Assembly (NCBI GenBank): GCA_948847595.1
Contig: CAQOGY010000009.1
Location: 43,732 to 107,731 of the forward strand
DNA: 64,000 bases
DNA from: an uncultured Bacteroides sp.
Lineage (GTDB): Bacteria; Bacteroidota; Bacteroidia; Bacteroidales; Bacteroidaceae
Direction: 5' to 3'
How positions within the stretch are numbered: the first letter of the stretch is position 1; each line of letters starts with the position of its first letter. Made by a program: the position numbers and the translations under genes. This document shows positions 16,563 through 26,678 of this stretch, piece by piece. The notes under the pieces were generated by a model, which saw nothing but the letters and a program-made list of their open reading frames with translations, ran no database searches and was not told the DNA's origin.

Positions 16563-18236
16563 ATGAAACAGATGTTACAAATATGTTGCAAAAATAATAA
16601 TATTTATAAAGAATTCCCTATCGGAAGCTCACTTTTGGATATTTATTACGGTTTTAATCTTAATTTTCCTTATCAGGTAGTCAGTGCCAAGGTGAATAAC
16701 CGTTCCGAAGGTCTCAATTTCAAAGTATATAATAACAAGGATATAGAGTTTCTGGATGTACGCGATTCATCCGGTATGCGTACGTATGTGCGGTCACTCT
16801 GCTTTGTCTTGTTCAAGGCTGTCAGTGAGCTTTTTCCCGAAGGGAAGCTGTTTGTGGAACATCCGGTATCCAAAGGTTATTTCTGTAATCTGCGGATCGG
16901 TCGCCCTATTACATTGGAAGATGTGACGCGTATCAAACAGCGTATGCAGGAGATTATCGCAGAAAATATCTCTTATCACCGCATCGAATGCCATACGGCT
17001 GAGGCTGTACGGGTGTTCAGTGAACGCGGGATGAATGATAAGGTGAGGCTGCTCGAAACTTCCGGTTCACTATATACCTATTATTATACGCTGGGCGATA
17101 CGGTCGATTATTATTATGGTAATCTGCTCCCCAGTACCGGATATATCAAGTTGTTCGACATCGTGAAATACTATGATGGCCTCTTGCTGCGCATTCCCAA
17201 TAAAGAGAACCCGGATGTGCTGGAGGAAGTGGTGAAGCAGGAGAAGATGCTGGATGTATTTAAGGAGTATCTCAACTGGAGCTATATCATGGGACTTAAT
17301 AACGCCGGCGACTTTAACCTCGCCTGCGAAGAAGGGCACGCTACGGATTTAATCAATGTAGCGGAAGCATTGCAGGAAAAGAAAATAGCCCAGATTGCCG
17401 ATACGATCTTCCATCGTGGGGAAAACGGCGACCGGGTGAAACTGATTTTGATTTCCGGTCCGTCCTCTTCGGGAAAGACCACGTTCAGCAAACGTCTTTC
17501 CATCCAGTTGATGACGAACGGGCTCAAACCCTTCCCGATCTCCTTGGACAATTATTTCGTAGACCGTGAAGAGACACCTCTGGATGAAAACGGTAACTAT
17601 GATTATGAGTCTCTGTATGCGCTCGATCTGGAATTGTTTAACCAGCAGTTACAGGCTTTGCTGCGCGGTGAGGAAGTGGAGCTTCCGCGCTTTAACTTCT
17701 CTCTGGGGAAGAAGGAGTATAAAGGTGATAAACTGAAAATTGAAGATAATACGATTCTCATTCTGGAAGGTATTCATGCGTTGAATCCGGAACTGACACC
17801 GCATATCCCGGATGAAAAGAAGTTCAAAATTTATGTTTCGGCATTGACCACTATTTCTTTGGACGACCATAACTGGATTCCTACGACAGACAATCGTTTG
17901 CTTCGCCGCATTATCCGCGACTTTAATTATCGGGGATATTCGGCCCGCGAGACTATCTCCCGCTGGCCTAGTGTGCGTGCCGGCGAAGATAAATGGATAT
18001 TCCCTTATCAGGAGAATGCGGATGTGATGTTCAATTCGGCGCTGTTGTTTGAATTTGCAGTGCTTCGCCTGCATGCGGAACCTATTTTGATGGGTGTTCC
18101 GCGCAATTGTCCGGAATATTGTGAGGCGTACCGGTTGCTGAAATTCATTAAATATTTCGTTCCGGTGCAAGATAAGGAAATTCCCCCGACGTCTTTACTC
18201 AGGGAGTTTTTGGGAGGAAGTAGCTTCAAATATTAG
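16563..18236 (+). CDS. Nucleoside (uridine) kinase with N-terminal TGS/ThrRS-like region
   Basis: Cytosolic fusion of about 557 residues. Residues 1-65 resemble a TGS domain, residues about 70-190 resemble the second additional domain of threonyl-tRNA synthetase (HPVSKGYFCNL, then HRIECHTAEAVRVF), and the C-terminal half is a P-loop uridine-kinase-like domain with Walker A GPSSSGKTTFS at 299-309, the substrate loop SLDNYFVDRE, and LEGIHALNPELT. It probably phosphorylates uridine or a related nucleoside in salvage; the role of the tRNA-synthetase-like part is unknown. This architecture is common in anaerobes and is sometimes labelled nucleoside kinase. It is monocistronic and divergent from the Na/Pi transporter (87-base gap). 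Confidence 0.88.
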   Translation: MKQMLQICCKNNNIYKEFPIGSSLLDIYYGFNLNFPYQVVSAKVNNRSEGLNFKVYNNKDIEFLDVRDSSGMRTYVRSLCFVLFKAVSELFPEGKLFVEHPVSKGYFCNLRIGRPITLEDVTRIKQRMQEIIAENISYHRIECHTAEAVRVFSERGMNDKVRLLETSGSLYTYYYTLGDTVDYYYGNLLPSTGYIKLFDIVKYYDGLLLRIPNKENPDVLEEVVKQEKMLDVFKEYLNWSYIMGLNNAGDFNLACEEGHATDLINVAEALQEKKIAQIADTIFHRGENGDRVKLILISGPSSSGKTTFSKRLSIQLMTNGLKPFPISLDNYFVDREETPLDENGNYDYESLYALDLELFNQQLQALLRGEEVELPRFNFSLGKKEYKGDKLKIEDNTILILEGIHALNPELTPHIPDEKKFKIYVSALTTISLDDHNWIPTTDNRLLRRIIRDFNYRGYSARETISRWPSVRAGEDKWIFPYQENADVMFNSALLFEFAVLRLHAEPILMGVPRNCPEYCEAYRLLKFIKYFVPVQDKEIPPTSLLREFLGGSSFKY

Positions 18237-18437
18237 ATAATAAATTTATTTAAGAGAATTATTTTGGAATTTATAGTTATTGTATAAATATAAGTTCGTA
18301 ACTTCGCGCCGCAAAAAACAAGCGTGGCAATATGTTGTTGTATTCCAGGGAAAGGAAATAACTGTAAGATTAGACTTAAATAATGAACATTTGTACGTTC
18401 TTTCCGTTTATGTTATTACACAGCAAAAAAAGGGTAT

Positions 18438-18836
18438 ATGATATTTTATAACAATTTACTAGCGAAATGCTTTTTAGGGAAAAAGAAGCATTATTTTATG
18501 ATAGGAGGGTTATTCTTTACTCGGTACAAGTATTTGGAAGTTTGGGAAGAAATGGAGTTAAGAATACATGCACGGCAATTCTGGGAGTGTTTTTTATTGA
18601 CTTTAATCCCAGCATTGGGTTTATCACTATGGTTCTCATGGTGGTGGATGGTGCTTCCGTTCATGACATATCACTTGCTTTACTGGTTTGAAAAAGCAAT
18701 TAGTTCTCATTCGGTTTTTAACTGGGAGGCATTGACCTATTGTGGTGATGCCGTTTATATGAGAAAAAGAAAATCCTATGCCTGGATGAAATGGTATGGG
18801 AAGAAAACTTTTCCGAAATCGGAATGGGAAGATTAA
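18438..18836 (+). CDS. Small membrane protein with two helices, unknown function (132 aa)
   Basis: I do not recognise the family. The product has a basic, aromatic N-terminal section (KKKHYFMIGG), two hydrophobic helices between about residues 50 and 85 (CFLLTLIPALGLSLWFSWWW, then MVLPFMTYHLLYWF), and a soluble basic tail ending KKTFPKSEWED. It may be a small conserved Bacteroidales membrane protein. The start at 18438 is the first ATG; a later ATG at residue 39 (MELRIHARQFW) would also give a plausible product and agrees with the hydrophobic core. It is followed by a 20-base perfect inverted repeat that probably ends transcription. Confidence 0.6.
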   Translation: MIFYNNLLAKCFLGKKKHYFMIGGLFFTRYKYLEVWEEMELRIHARQFWECFLLTLIPALGLSLWFSWWWMVLPFMTYHLLYWFEKAISSHSVFNWEALTYCGDAVYMRKRKSYAWMKWYGKKTFPKSEWED

Positions 18837-18870
18837 AAGAATAGAGAGACGTTAAAACTCTCTTGCGGAT

Positions 18871-18952
18871 TTATTCAGGCACGGCTTACACAGATTAATA
18901 TGGTTTCGATTAAAACAGAACCATAAAAATTCTGTAAGCCGTGCCTGAATAA
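18871..18952. terminator. 20-bp perfect inverted repeat with inner hairpin, likely bidirectional terminator
   Basis: TTATTCAGGCACGGCTTACA (18871-18890) is the exact reverse complement of 18933-18952. The 42-base loop holds a second stem, TATGGTT / AACCATA. It separates the convergent membrane-protein gene and esterase gene. It lacks a long T-run, so a repeated extragenic palindrome is an alternative. Confidence 0.6.
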
Positions 18953-19005
18953 TGATATGATAACAGTTATTTCTGCTTTCGGCGGTTTTTCCTTTTCTAC
19001 TGCTT

Positions 19006-20310
19006 TTATTTCAGATGTTTCTTTATCCAAAGCAGATGTCCGTACTCTGTGTCACTGGAGGTCCAATGTTCATTAATAGGAGTGATCAATGCTTCTTTCG
19101 GGCAATTCAATACATTATATACAATGTAGCTGGTAGTCGGTGGACAAACGTCATCATTGAATCCCCATGTCATATAAGTATCCGCCTTGATTAATTGGGC
19201 AAAGTTCACCACATCATAATAGGCCATTGTTCTGATTTTTTCGGGAGTATCCATGTCTACGGTATTTCGGAAGAAATGGGGATAACCTCCGGCACGTCCG
19301 GCTTTGTACCCTGCCATATCGCTTAGAGCCGGATGATTGGCTACGCAGGCCGTTACCCGCTGATCCAGTCCGGCGGTGACGAGTGCTAATGCTCCTCCCT
19401 GGCTGCCGCCTTGAACGATTACATTCTTTCCGTCCCATTCCGGTAGTGAGGTCAGTAGGTCGATGCTGCGGACACAGGCCAGATATACCCGTTTCATGTA
19501 ATAGTTGTCGCGGCTGTCCAGACCGTTGGACAGGTAGCCATTTTCTCTGCCGTTGAAAGCGGCACTGATTTCTTTGAATTCTTCTTCGCTCATTTCCGGG
19601 TTCAGCCCGTGAATCTCTATTTCAAAACGGATGCAGCCTTGTTCGGCGTAATACTTATGTCGCAAAGGTTCCTTGATTGTTTTGATTCCTGCGCCCGGAG
19701 GACATAGTACGACAGGGTATTTGCCTTCTTTCTTCGGATAGAACAGGTAGCCGTAGATACTTTGTCCGCGTTGGTTCACCTGCAACTTGATAAGATAGCA
19801 GTCTATTTGGTCGGTCGAGTATTTCTTTACGTGCTCTTTGGTGTATGTCAGCGGAAATTTGGCCAGTTCCGCCTTTTCGTTCTCCCAGAATTGCTGAAAG
19901 TCGGCAGGCATGGTGGTATACGGACGGAGCTTTTCCGGCGAGAAACCCACTTTGACGTGATGGGAGTATTTCTTTCCGTCTACGGTGGTGGTCAGGCGGC
20001 AGTCTCGGAAGCCCGGTTTCTTCATGGTGCCTACGGGGATTGTTGCCTTTCCTTTTCTCATGATGACTGTTCCTTTGGTATCGGCAGGCATCATTTCTCC
20101 GCCTATTTCGAAATTAATCGCTATGCTATCTCCCGGAATGCCGTATTTGTAAAACTGTACTTCTACATTTGCCTGTTCTCCAGTTTTGTAAAGCCAGTCG
20201 GCATGATCGGGTACGGTTACCCAAAATACGTCACTCCGGTAGGGATTATTTTCGGCAACCGCGAGCAGCGTTGTCAGTAACAACGCTGCTGATACGTAAA
20301 ATCTTCTCAT
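19006..20310 (-). CDS. CE7-family acetyl esterase (acetylxylan esterase/cephalosporin deacetylase type), secreted
   Basis: Alpha/beta-hydrolase of carbohydrate esterase family 7. The nucleophile motif GGSQGG, the acid in WGFNDDVCPPTTSY and the C-terminal catalytic histidine EYGHLLW are all present. An N-terminal Ig-like extension of about 110 residues precedes the hydrolase. The open frame begins at 20364, but MRRFYVSAALLLTTLLAVAE, a good signal peptide, begins at the ATG at 20310, so I use that start (20316 is also possible). It is the third gene of an operon with two rhamnosidases, 82 bases after the second. It probably removes acetyl groups from a rhamnose-containing glycan such as rhamnogalacturonan or a plant glycoside; the actual substrate is inferred from context. 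Confidence 0.85.
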   Translation of the reverse strand: MRRFYVSAALLLTTLLAVAENNPYRSDVFWVTVPDHADWLYKTGEQANVEVQFYKYGIPGDSIAINFEIGGEMMPADTKGTVIMRKGKATIPVGTMKKPGFRDCRLTTTVDGKKYSHHVKVGFSPEKLRPYTTMPADFQQFWENEKAELAKFPLTYTKEHVKKYSTDQIDCYLIKLQVNQRGQSIYGYLFYPKKEGKYPVVLCPPGAGIKTIKEPLRHKYYAEQGCIRFEIEIHGLNPEMSEEEFKEISAAFNGRENGYLSNGLDSRDNYYMKRVYLACVRSIDLLTSLPEWDGKNVIVQGGSQGGALALVTAGLDQRVTACVANHPALSDMAGYKAGRAGGYPHFFRNTVDMDTPEKIRTMAYYDVVNFAQLIKADTYMTWGFNDDVCPPTTSYIVYNVLNCPKEALITPINEHWTSSDTEYGHLLWIKKHLK

Positions 20311-20446
20311 ATTCATTTTACTGTTCAATATAACTGTCATTCGTTTTCTCATTCTATTTTCCATCTGATCGGTTTGTTAATTACGCCGCAATATTAGGAA
20401 AGATTAGAAAAACAGAGGTCGATAAAATGTTCTATTAAGTGTAAAT

Positions 20447-23092
20447 TTAGAGCAACTTCCACTCGAATGTATGTTTTCCGGCTTCTAACTCTATGACACG
20501 TTCTCCTTTCACAGTATCGGGCACGTATAAAGTGGCACTGCTGTTGGCAGGAATCGTCACGCTGTACACAACACTTTTTTTCTTACGTTCCCATTGGGAA
20601 TGAATCTCTCCGTACGGTGAACGGTGTCTGGCCTCAAACTGCTTTAAATCACTGGGGAAGTTGGGGCGCAGGAGGATATGTTTAAAGCCCGGCTGCTGTG
20701 GGTCGGGGAAGATACCGCCCAAGCCTTTATAGAACCATCCTCCGATTTCTCCGAACATCATGTGGTTGTCCGAAATGTCACGTGTAGCATTTAAATCCCA
20801 GTTTTCGAGCAGGGTGGTGGCTCCGTTGGCAATCCAGCAGCCCCATGACGGGTAGGTGTCTTGTGCGGCTACTTTATAAGCGGTTTCGGCTTCTCCGTTT
20901 TCACTCAGGGCGTTCAGTATGGCTTTGGCTCCCAATACACCCACATCCAGATGGAAACCGGCTTCTTCCACCTTCTTCGCCAGGTTGCGGGCTACTTTTG
21001 CTTTCATATCCTTGGGGACAATACCCCACATCAGTGGTACGCTCAGTTCCGTCTGAACGCCGCTGGCGTATATGCCGGTTTCCCTGTTCAGATATTTGTC
21101 ATTGATCGCTTGCCTGATCTTTTCCGCAAGCGCCTGATAATGTTCGTAATCTTCCTGCTTGTTGAACAGCTTTGCGGCATTGGCCAGTATTTTAGTATCT
21201 ACATAGAAGTATACCGATGAGGTCAGTTCTTTGGACGAATGCGATTTCACGGGAACCCAGTCTCCTCTTCCCCATGAAGTCAGTCCGCTTGGGCTGGTAC
21301 GGTCTACGTAGTCTACATATCGTTTGATGTTTTCGTAGCAGTCGGCTAATAATTTGCTGTCTCCGTAGAACAGATAAATATTCCAGGGAATAATGGCGAT
21401 TGTACTCGTCCAGTCCAGACCGTTGTCCGTGCCGTATCCCCATCCTCCGGTCGGAATGATGTCGGGTAATACTCCGTTGGGTTGCTGTTCGTCACGGTGG
21501 TCGGCTAGCCATTTTTCGTAGACTGTGATGCCGTCATAATTATATAGTGCTGTTTCTATCGCAAAATGTCCGTCTCCCGTCCATCCGTTTTTCTCCCGTT
21601 GGGGGCAATCGGTGGGATACCCCATCAGATTGGACAGATAGGCGTTGTTGGTAGCCCACCACAACCGGTTCACGAGTGGGTTTGACGTGTTTATCTCTCC
21701 TTTTTGCGGAACGTCGCTATGAACGAAATAAGCAGTCAGACTGTTTTGATCGAGTGCGACAGGCTTACTGCTTGTCACTTCTACGTATCTGAAGCCTTTG
21801 TAGTTGAACCGTGCCATAAACTCGTCTTCTCCTTTTCCACTCAGGATGAGAATATCCGTCTGGAATGGGTCTTTGTCATCTACCGGACGATGGTATACGT
21901 CAATGTTTGACATATTCACCCGTCCGTTGTCATAGATGCGTTCGCCGTGTTTGAGCCTTACTACCGTTCCTTCTTCTCCGGATACCTTGATGCGGGTCAC
22001 TCCGGACATATTTCTGGCAAAGTCGAATACATACGTCGTGTCGTTCACTTTCTTAAGCGCTTTTGCCGGTATTGTTTCTACGATACGAATCGGTTGTACC
22101 TGCTGGGATACGACGTTTTGAGAAGGTACAGCTCTGTAACCAGCTTCCTTCCATTTCGAATCGTCAAAATCTGCTGTATTCCAGCCTTTCTGTTCCAGGC
22201 GGGCGTCATAATGTTCCGCTGTATAGATGCTGTTGAAGATCAAGGCGCCCGATGAAGTCTTCCAGTCTCTTTCGGAGCGGATTACTTCTGTAGTGCCGTC
22301 TTCGTAGGTAATTCTCAGGTCCATGCAAAAAGCGGGGCGGTTACGCCACGGTGCGCGGTCAAAGTCCCAGACTGCTTTTGACTGATGGTTGTACCAGCCA
22401 TTCCCCAGCAGTACGCCAATCGCGTTTTTACCTTTCTGAAGTTGGTTGGTCACATCATAAGTCACATAGAAATTCCGTCTGTCGAAACGGGTATACAGCG
22501 GGTCTAGCCGATGGTTTCCGATTTTCTCTCCGTTGATGTATAATTCGTATAAACCGGCGACGGCGATGTACGCTCTGGCGGATTTGACTTTCTTTTGAGT
22601 GTCGAATGTTTTTCTGAAATAGGGGGCGGGCTTATAGTTAATGTCTCTGTTGTCGCCAATCCATGCGCCCTGCCAGTTTTCCATTCCCATCATTCCGGTC
22701 TCGAAGCTGTTGATGTCCGAAGTAGCCTTTTTGCCGTCCTTATCCCATACATTCACTTTCCAGTAATATTTGGTAAAGGGTTGAAGATTCTTTTCCGGAT
22801 AGGTGACAAGGATTTGATCCGATTCTTTTTTCCCCGAGTTCCATATTTCCCCGTTTTCGTTGTTTGCTTTCAGTGAGTCTGTGCTGACTATTATCTGATA
22901 AGCAGTCTGCCGGGCTCCTTGTCGGGCATCGTTCAGCATCCACGACAATCTGGGATTGGCATTGTCGATGCCCAGCGGATTGATCAGGTGGTCGCAATGA
23001 AGGTTCACGGGCTTGCATTCTTCTTGCTTTTGTGCAAGGGTGGGTTGCAGTGCACAACATGCAAGTGCAGTCACTAAATATATTTTTTTCAT
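20447..23092 (-). CDS. GH78 alpha-L-rhamnosidase, secreted (881 aa)
   Basis: Exo-acting hydrolase releasing terminal alpha-L-rhamnose. A signal peptide ends at about residue 20 (LQPTLAQ). The order is fibronectin-like N-terminal domain (about 28-130), beta-sandwich Bac_rhamnosid_N (YIAVAGLYELYINGEKIG), a second beta-domain, the (alpha/alpha)6 catalytic barrel with the family motif DCPQREKNGWTGDGHF at about 497-512, and the C-terminal beta domain (GFKHILLRP). It begins five bases after the end of the other GH78 gene, so translation is probably coupled, and precedes the CE7 esterase. Length fits single-catalytic-domain GH78 enzymes (about 880). It acts in the periplasm or at the outer surface. 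Confidence 0.95.
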   Translation of the reverse strand: MKKIYLVTALACCALQPTLAQKQEECKPVNLHCDHLINPLGIDNANPRLSWMLNDARQGARQTAYQIIVSTDSLKANNENGEIWNSGKKESDQILVTYPEKNLQPFTKYYWKVNVWDKDGKKATSDINSFETGMMGMENWQGAWIGDNRDINYKPAPYFRKTFDTQKKVKSARAYIAVAGLYELYINGEKIGNHRLDPLYTRFDRRNFYVTYDVTNQLQKGKNAIGVLLGNGWYNHQSKAVWDFDRAPWRNRPAFCMDLRITYEDGTTEVIRSERDWKTSSGALIFNSIYTAEHYDARLEQKGWNTADFDDSKWKEAGYRAVPSQNVVSQQVQPIRIVETIPAKALKKVNDTTYVFDFARNMSGVTRIKVSGEEGTVVRLKHGERIYDNGRVNMSNIDVYHRPVDDKDPFQTDILILSGKGEDEFMARFNYKGFRYVEVTSSKPVALDQNSLTAYFVHSDVPQKGEINTSNPLVNRLWWATNNAYLSNLMGYPTDCPQREKNGWTGDGHFAIETALYNYDGITVYEKWLADHRDEQQPNGVLPDIIPTGGWGYGTDNGLDWTSTIAIIPWNIYLFYGDSKLLADCYENIKRYVDYVDRTSPSGLTSWGRGDWVPVKSHSSKELTSSVYFYVDTKILANAAKLFNKQEDYEHYQALAEKIRQAINDKYLNRETGIYASGVQTELSVPLMWGIVPKDMKAKVARNLAKKVEEAGFHLDVGVLGAKAILNALSENGEAETAYKVAAQDTYPSWGCWIANGATTLLENWDLNATRDISDNHMMFGEIGGWFYKGLGGIFPDPQQPGFKHILLRPNFPSDLKQFEARHRSPYGEIHSQWERKKKSVVYSVTIPANSSATLYVPDTVKGERVIELEAGKHTFEWKLL

Positions 23093-23097
23093 TCTGT

Positions 23098-26000
23098 CTA
23101 TTTGTTTTCCTTTTTAACCACAAACTGATATGTACCGGACTGTAGTTCTAATACTGCCTTTCCATTCATGAAAGTAACCGAAGAAACTCCTTCCGCTTTC
23201 ACGGCAGCTTTTCCGCTTTCTTCTACTACATAGTCGAGAGTAGGTAATAGTAAGTGAAGAGTGGCGGTGGTGTTGGCAGGTATCGTCACTTGGTAAGAAA
23301 CCGTTCCGTCATTTTCTTTTTTCCAGCTGCTCTTGATATCTCCATAACAGGAAGGGAACGAAGCATTTACCCAGTCAATCCGTTCCTGACCGGCGGCAAC
23401 TTCCGGACGGTTGTCCGGAATCGGCTGTAATACGATGTGTTTGAATCCCGGACGTGTTTCGTCGATATCTATACCGCCCATTGTGCGATACATCCATTCG
23501 GAGACTGCTCCATACGAGTAATGATTGAACGAGTTCATGGATACGGGACCAAAACCTTTCTCTTTGGTATATGAATCCCAGCGTTCCCAGATGGTGGTCG
23601 CTCCCTGGTCTATGCTATACAGCCAGGAAGGGTTGTTCCGTTGCAGCAATAGATCGTAAGCCGTATTTGATTCTCCGAACTGGCTTAATGTCTGATTCAG
23701 GATGGCTGTACCTACGAATCCTGTACTTAGGCGGTTGCCGTTGCCGGCAATCTTGCGGACCAGTGTTTCCACTCCTTTCTTCCGTGCTTCTTCTGTCGGG
23801 AACAAATCCAGTTTCAAGGCAAGCAGATAGGCCGTCTGGCTCTTTTGCTTCAAGTCTCCGTCTGCATCGACGTAGCGTATCTGGAATTCTTTCTTGATTT
23901 CCTGTGCCAGCTTTCTGTAAGCCTTTGCTTTGGAAGCGTAGGCATCACAGTCGTCCGTTTTCAATGCTTCCGAAATTTTGGCCATCAATTGTGCCGTATA
24001 TGCGTAGTAGCATACACTGACATAGCGGCGTTCGGTATCTTCGTACGATAGCCAGTCGCCATAATTTGTTCCGGCACCGTTATAGTTATAACCGTCTCCT
24101 TTTTGACGGGACAGGAACTCCATGTATTTCTCCATAGATGCATAATTGTCCTGCAATATCTTTTTGTTGTCGTACATCAGATAGATAGTCCAGGGAACGA
24201 TGACACCGGCATCAGCCCAGGCTGCCTGTCCGTAGCCTACCCATGAGTGTGGAGCTACATCCGGATAGGCGCCGTCACTTCGCTGACCGTCACGCATATC
24301 TCTCATCCATTTTTCGAAGAAGGCGGATACATTCGCATTATAAGAAGCGGCACGGCAGAACACTTGCGTGTCTCCGGTCCAGCCCAGACGTTCGTCTCTT
24401 TGCGGGCAGTCGGTAGGGATGCTCAGATAGTTGCCTCTTTGTCCCCACATGACATTGCTGTATAACTGATTGATTGACCGGCTGCTGGTGACAAACGAAG
24501 CTCCCTCTTCGGTAGCGGAACCGACCACTTCCCCTATCAGGGAAAGTACCTCGATGTCTTCACTTGCCGTTATCTCACAATACTGAAAACCGAAGAAGGT
24601 CATGGACGGATGGAATGATTCGCCTTCCTTGCTTCCTTTCAGGATATACTTCAATGTTGCTTTTGCACTTCTGAGGTTGGCGGTATATATACTTCCGGCA
24701 GGGCCGTCGTCTCCGCGTGATTTATCTCCCGTGTCGTTCAGCATCTCGCCGAAACGGAGTTTCATCTCCGTTCCCGATGCACCTTTTACTTTGAACCGAA
24801 CCCAACCGACCATGTTCTGACCTAAGTTGTAGACGGCCGTTTCACCTTTCTTTAGCCGGATAGGAGCCGGTTTGTCCGTAACACTCACTACATTGATTTT
24901 ATCGTCTTTTTCACCTTGGTAAACAGTAGTGGACAAAGGGATACGGCTCAGATGCGGACGTACCTGAACGGTGGGGCCGGCAAAGGCGATTAACTCTCCT
25001 TTGAAATGAGGGTTGACAGCCGTCTTGTTCCAGTTGGCAGTGTTATATCCGGGCTTCGTCCATGCACTTTCTTTTCGGGCGTCATAAGTTTCTCCGTGGT
25101 AGATGTCTCCCATTCGTATGGCACCGTCCATGGATGACAGCCAGGAAAGGTCCGTTACTACCGTTTCCGAAGTGCCGTCCGTATATTTCAGTAATATCTT
25201 TGCGATGAATCCTACTTCGTGACTGCCATACTCTCCGTGGCAGACGTCACTGTTCCACCAGCCGGAGGATACCTGGGCGCCGACTGCGTTTTCTCCTTTC
25301 CGGAGCAAATCGGTGATGTCATACGTCTGATAGTGGGCTGTTTTGCTGAAATCCGTCCATTCCGGCTTCAATTCGTCATAGCGTATGCTGCCGTCTTCCA
25401 TCTTGTTTCCTACCCGTTGTCCGTTGATAAACAAATCATAGACGCCCAGAGCCGAACTGTAGATGCGGGCGGATGCAATCTTCTTTTTTGCCTTGAATTC
25501 TTTACGGAACATGGGTACTCCGCTCATGTCAACCTGCAATACCCGATAATCGCCGGAACCGGAAACCATATTCAGTTTACGATTACCTCCCACAGATACG
25601 ATTTCTCCGCCTTCAAAAGCGGACTGAGGTTTCTCGAAATCCTCTTTCAGAACGACTTTGGCTTCTTCCTTGTCGCCTTTCTGTTCGTACTCTGTCAGTA
25701 CGATATTGTCAAACATGGCCGTTTCGTTGGTGTTATTTCCTCTGAATGCCCGGAAGCCGATATATCCATTCGATAGTTTGGAATCGGTGTCGGTATAGGT
25801 ATCCACCAGTACCTTGTCAATATAAGTCTTGACCACTCCATCTTTTGCTTCGATTGCCAGATGGTGTTCTTTATTCAGCAAGTCGGATTTAGTGAAGAAT
25901 TTGCCGATCGGAGTATCCGAACTTTGCAGGCGTCCCCTGTCATAAATATGTCTTCTGATCAAAGGTTCTTTTTCATTGTCCAGCGTATTGACAGACCACA

Positions 26001-26556
26001 TGAATACGTTGGAAGCATCGCGTGCGCCGAAAAGAACGGATGCGTTGCCGGAAGTCAGTGTGACATCCATTTCCAGCAGCATTCGTGCCTTTGTCTGTTT
26101 CTTGTCTTCCGGATTGATTTTGGAATTCTTGTTTATTTGAGTTGCCTTGATCCATTGCGCTCCCGACCATCCGTCGGACAGCAGTCCTGTTTCGAAGAAA
26201 GCCTTTTCCGTCGAAGTCTCTTCTCCGGTTTTGTTGTTCCACACGGTTACTTTCCAATAATAGCGGGTGGAAGGGGTGAGAGCCGGTCCTGCATAACAGA
26301 TGTGCAATGATTCGTCAGATGCCACCTTTCCGGAAGTCCAGACCGGATTTAGACAGGCTGCATCGGTCGCTACCGTGATTTGATAGGCTGTTTGTCTGAC
26401 TCCTCTTTCCGCTGACTCTAGTTGCCAGCTGAATCGGGGAACTGTTGTGTCCAGCCCGATAGGATTGGTCAGATATTCAACCTGTAGTTTTTTGATTGCT
26501 GCATTCGTGGGCAGCAGAAAAAGAATAGATAAAAGTAACAAAGTAGTTCGTGCCAT
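23098..26556 (-). CDS. GH78 alpha-L-rhamnosidase with inserted LamG-like domain (1152 aa)
   Basis: First gene of the rhamnosidase operon. Signal peptide MARTTLLLLSILFLLPTNA. It has the same order as its downstream paralogue but with about 200 extra residues (about 135-330) inserted between the fibronectin-like domain and the Bac_rhamnosid_N domain. The insert reads as a laminin-G/concanavalin-like sandwich (VLFGARDASNVFMWSVNTL, then NGYIGFRAFRG) and may act as a carbohydrate-binding module. The catalytic motif is DCPQRDERLGWTGDTQVF, followed by RWDSYT and the C-terminal beta domain (GFKHIVLQP). A -7 box TATATTTG lies upstream at 26599-26606. Rhamnose release is confident; linkage and polymer are not. 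Confidence 0.95.
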   Translation of the reverse strand: MARTTLLLLSILFLLPTNAAIKKLQVEYLTNPIGLDTTVPRFSWQLESAERGVRQTAYQITVATDAACLNPVWTSGKVASDESLHICYAGPALTPSTRYYWKVTVWNNKTGEETSTEKAFFETGLLSDGWSGAQWIKATQINKNSKINPEDKKQTKARMLLEMDVTLTSGNASVLFGARDASNVFMWSVNTLDNEKEPLIRRHIYDRGRLQSSDTPIGKFFTKSDLLNKEHHLAIEAKDGVVKTYIDKVLVDTYTDTDSKLSNGYIGFRAFRGNNTNETAMFDNIVLTEYEQKGDKEEAKVVLKEDFEKPQSAFEGGEIVSVGGNRKLNMVSGSGDYRVLQVDMSGVPMFRKEFKAKKKIASARIYSSALGVYDLFINGQRVGNKMEDGSIRYDELKPEWTDFSKTAHYQTYDITDLLRKGENAVGAQVSSGWWNSDVCHGEYGSHEVGFIAKILLKYTDGTSETVVTDLSWLSSMDGAIRMGDIYHGETYDARKESAWTKPGYNTANWNKTAVNPHFKGELIAFAGPTVQVRPHLSRIPLSTTVYQGEKDDKINVVSVTDKPAPIRLKKGETAVYNLGQNMVGWVRFKVKGASGTEMKLRFGEMLNDTGDKSRGDDGPAGSIYTANLRSAKATLKYILKGSKEGESFHPSMTFFGFQYCEITASEDIEVLSLIGEVVGSATEEGASFVTSSRSINQLYSNVMWGQRGNYLSIPTDCPQRDERLGWTGDTQVFCRAASYNANVSAFFEKWMRDMRDGQRSDGAYPDVAPHSWVGYGQAAWADAGVIVPWTIYLMYDNKKILQDNYASMEKYMEFLSRQKGDGYNYNGAGTNYGDWLSYEDTERRYVSVCYYAYTAQLMAKISEALKTDDCDAYASKAKAYRKLAQEIKKEFQIRYVDADGDLKQKSQTAYLLALKLDLFPTEEARKKGVETLVRKIAGNGNRLSTGFVGTAILNQTLSQFGESNTAYDLLLQRNNPSWLYSIDQGATTIWERWDSYTKEKGFGPVSMNSFNHYSYGAVSEWMYRTMGGIDIDETRPGFKHIVLQPIPDNRPEVAAGQERIDWVNASFPSCYGDIKSSWKKENDGTVSYQVTIPANTTATLHLLLPTLDYVVEESGKAAVKAEGVSSVTFMNGKAVLELQSGTYQFVVKKENK

Positions 26557-26598
26557 TAGTTTAAAGTATTAATAGTTTGTTATGATGGGGGATACTTG

Positions 26599-26606
26599 CA
26601 AATATA
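26599..26606 (-). promoter_or_regulatory. -7 box TATATTTG of the rhamnosidase operon
   Basis: A full TAnnTTTG match on the minus strand, 43 bases before the ATG at 26556. The -33 element is not clear, which often means an activator is needed; no regulator gene lies next to it. Confidence 0.5.
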
Positions 26607-26678
26607 GTGCTTATTGTCTTGGATAGACATAAGAATTTTGACACTAATACTTAAAAATATGACCGTCCCCTTGAAATA

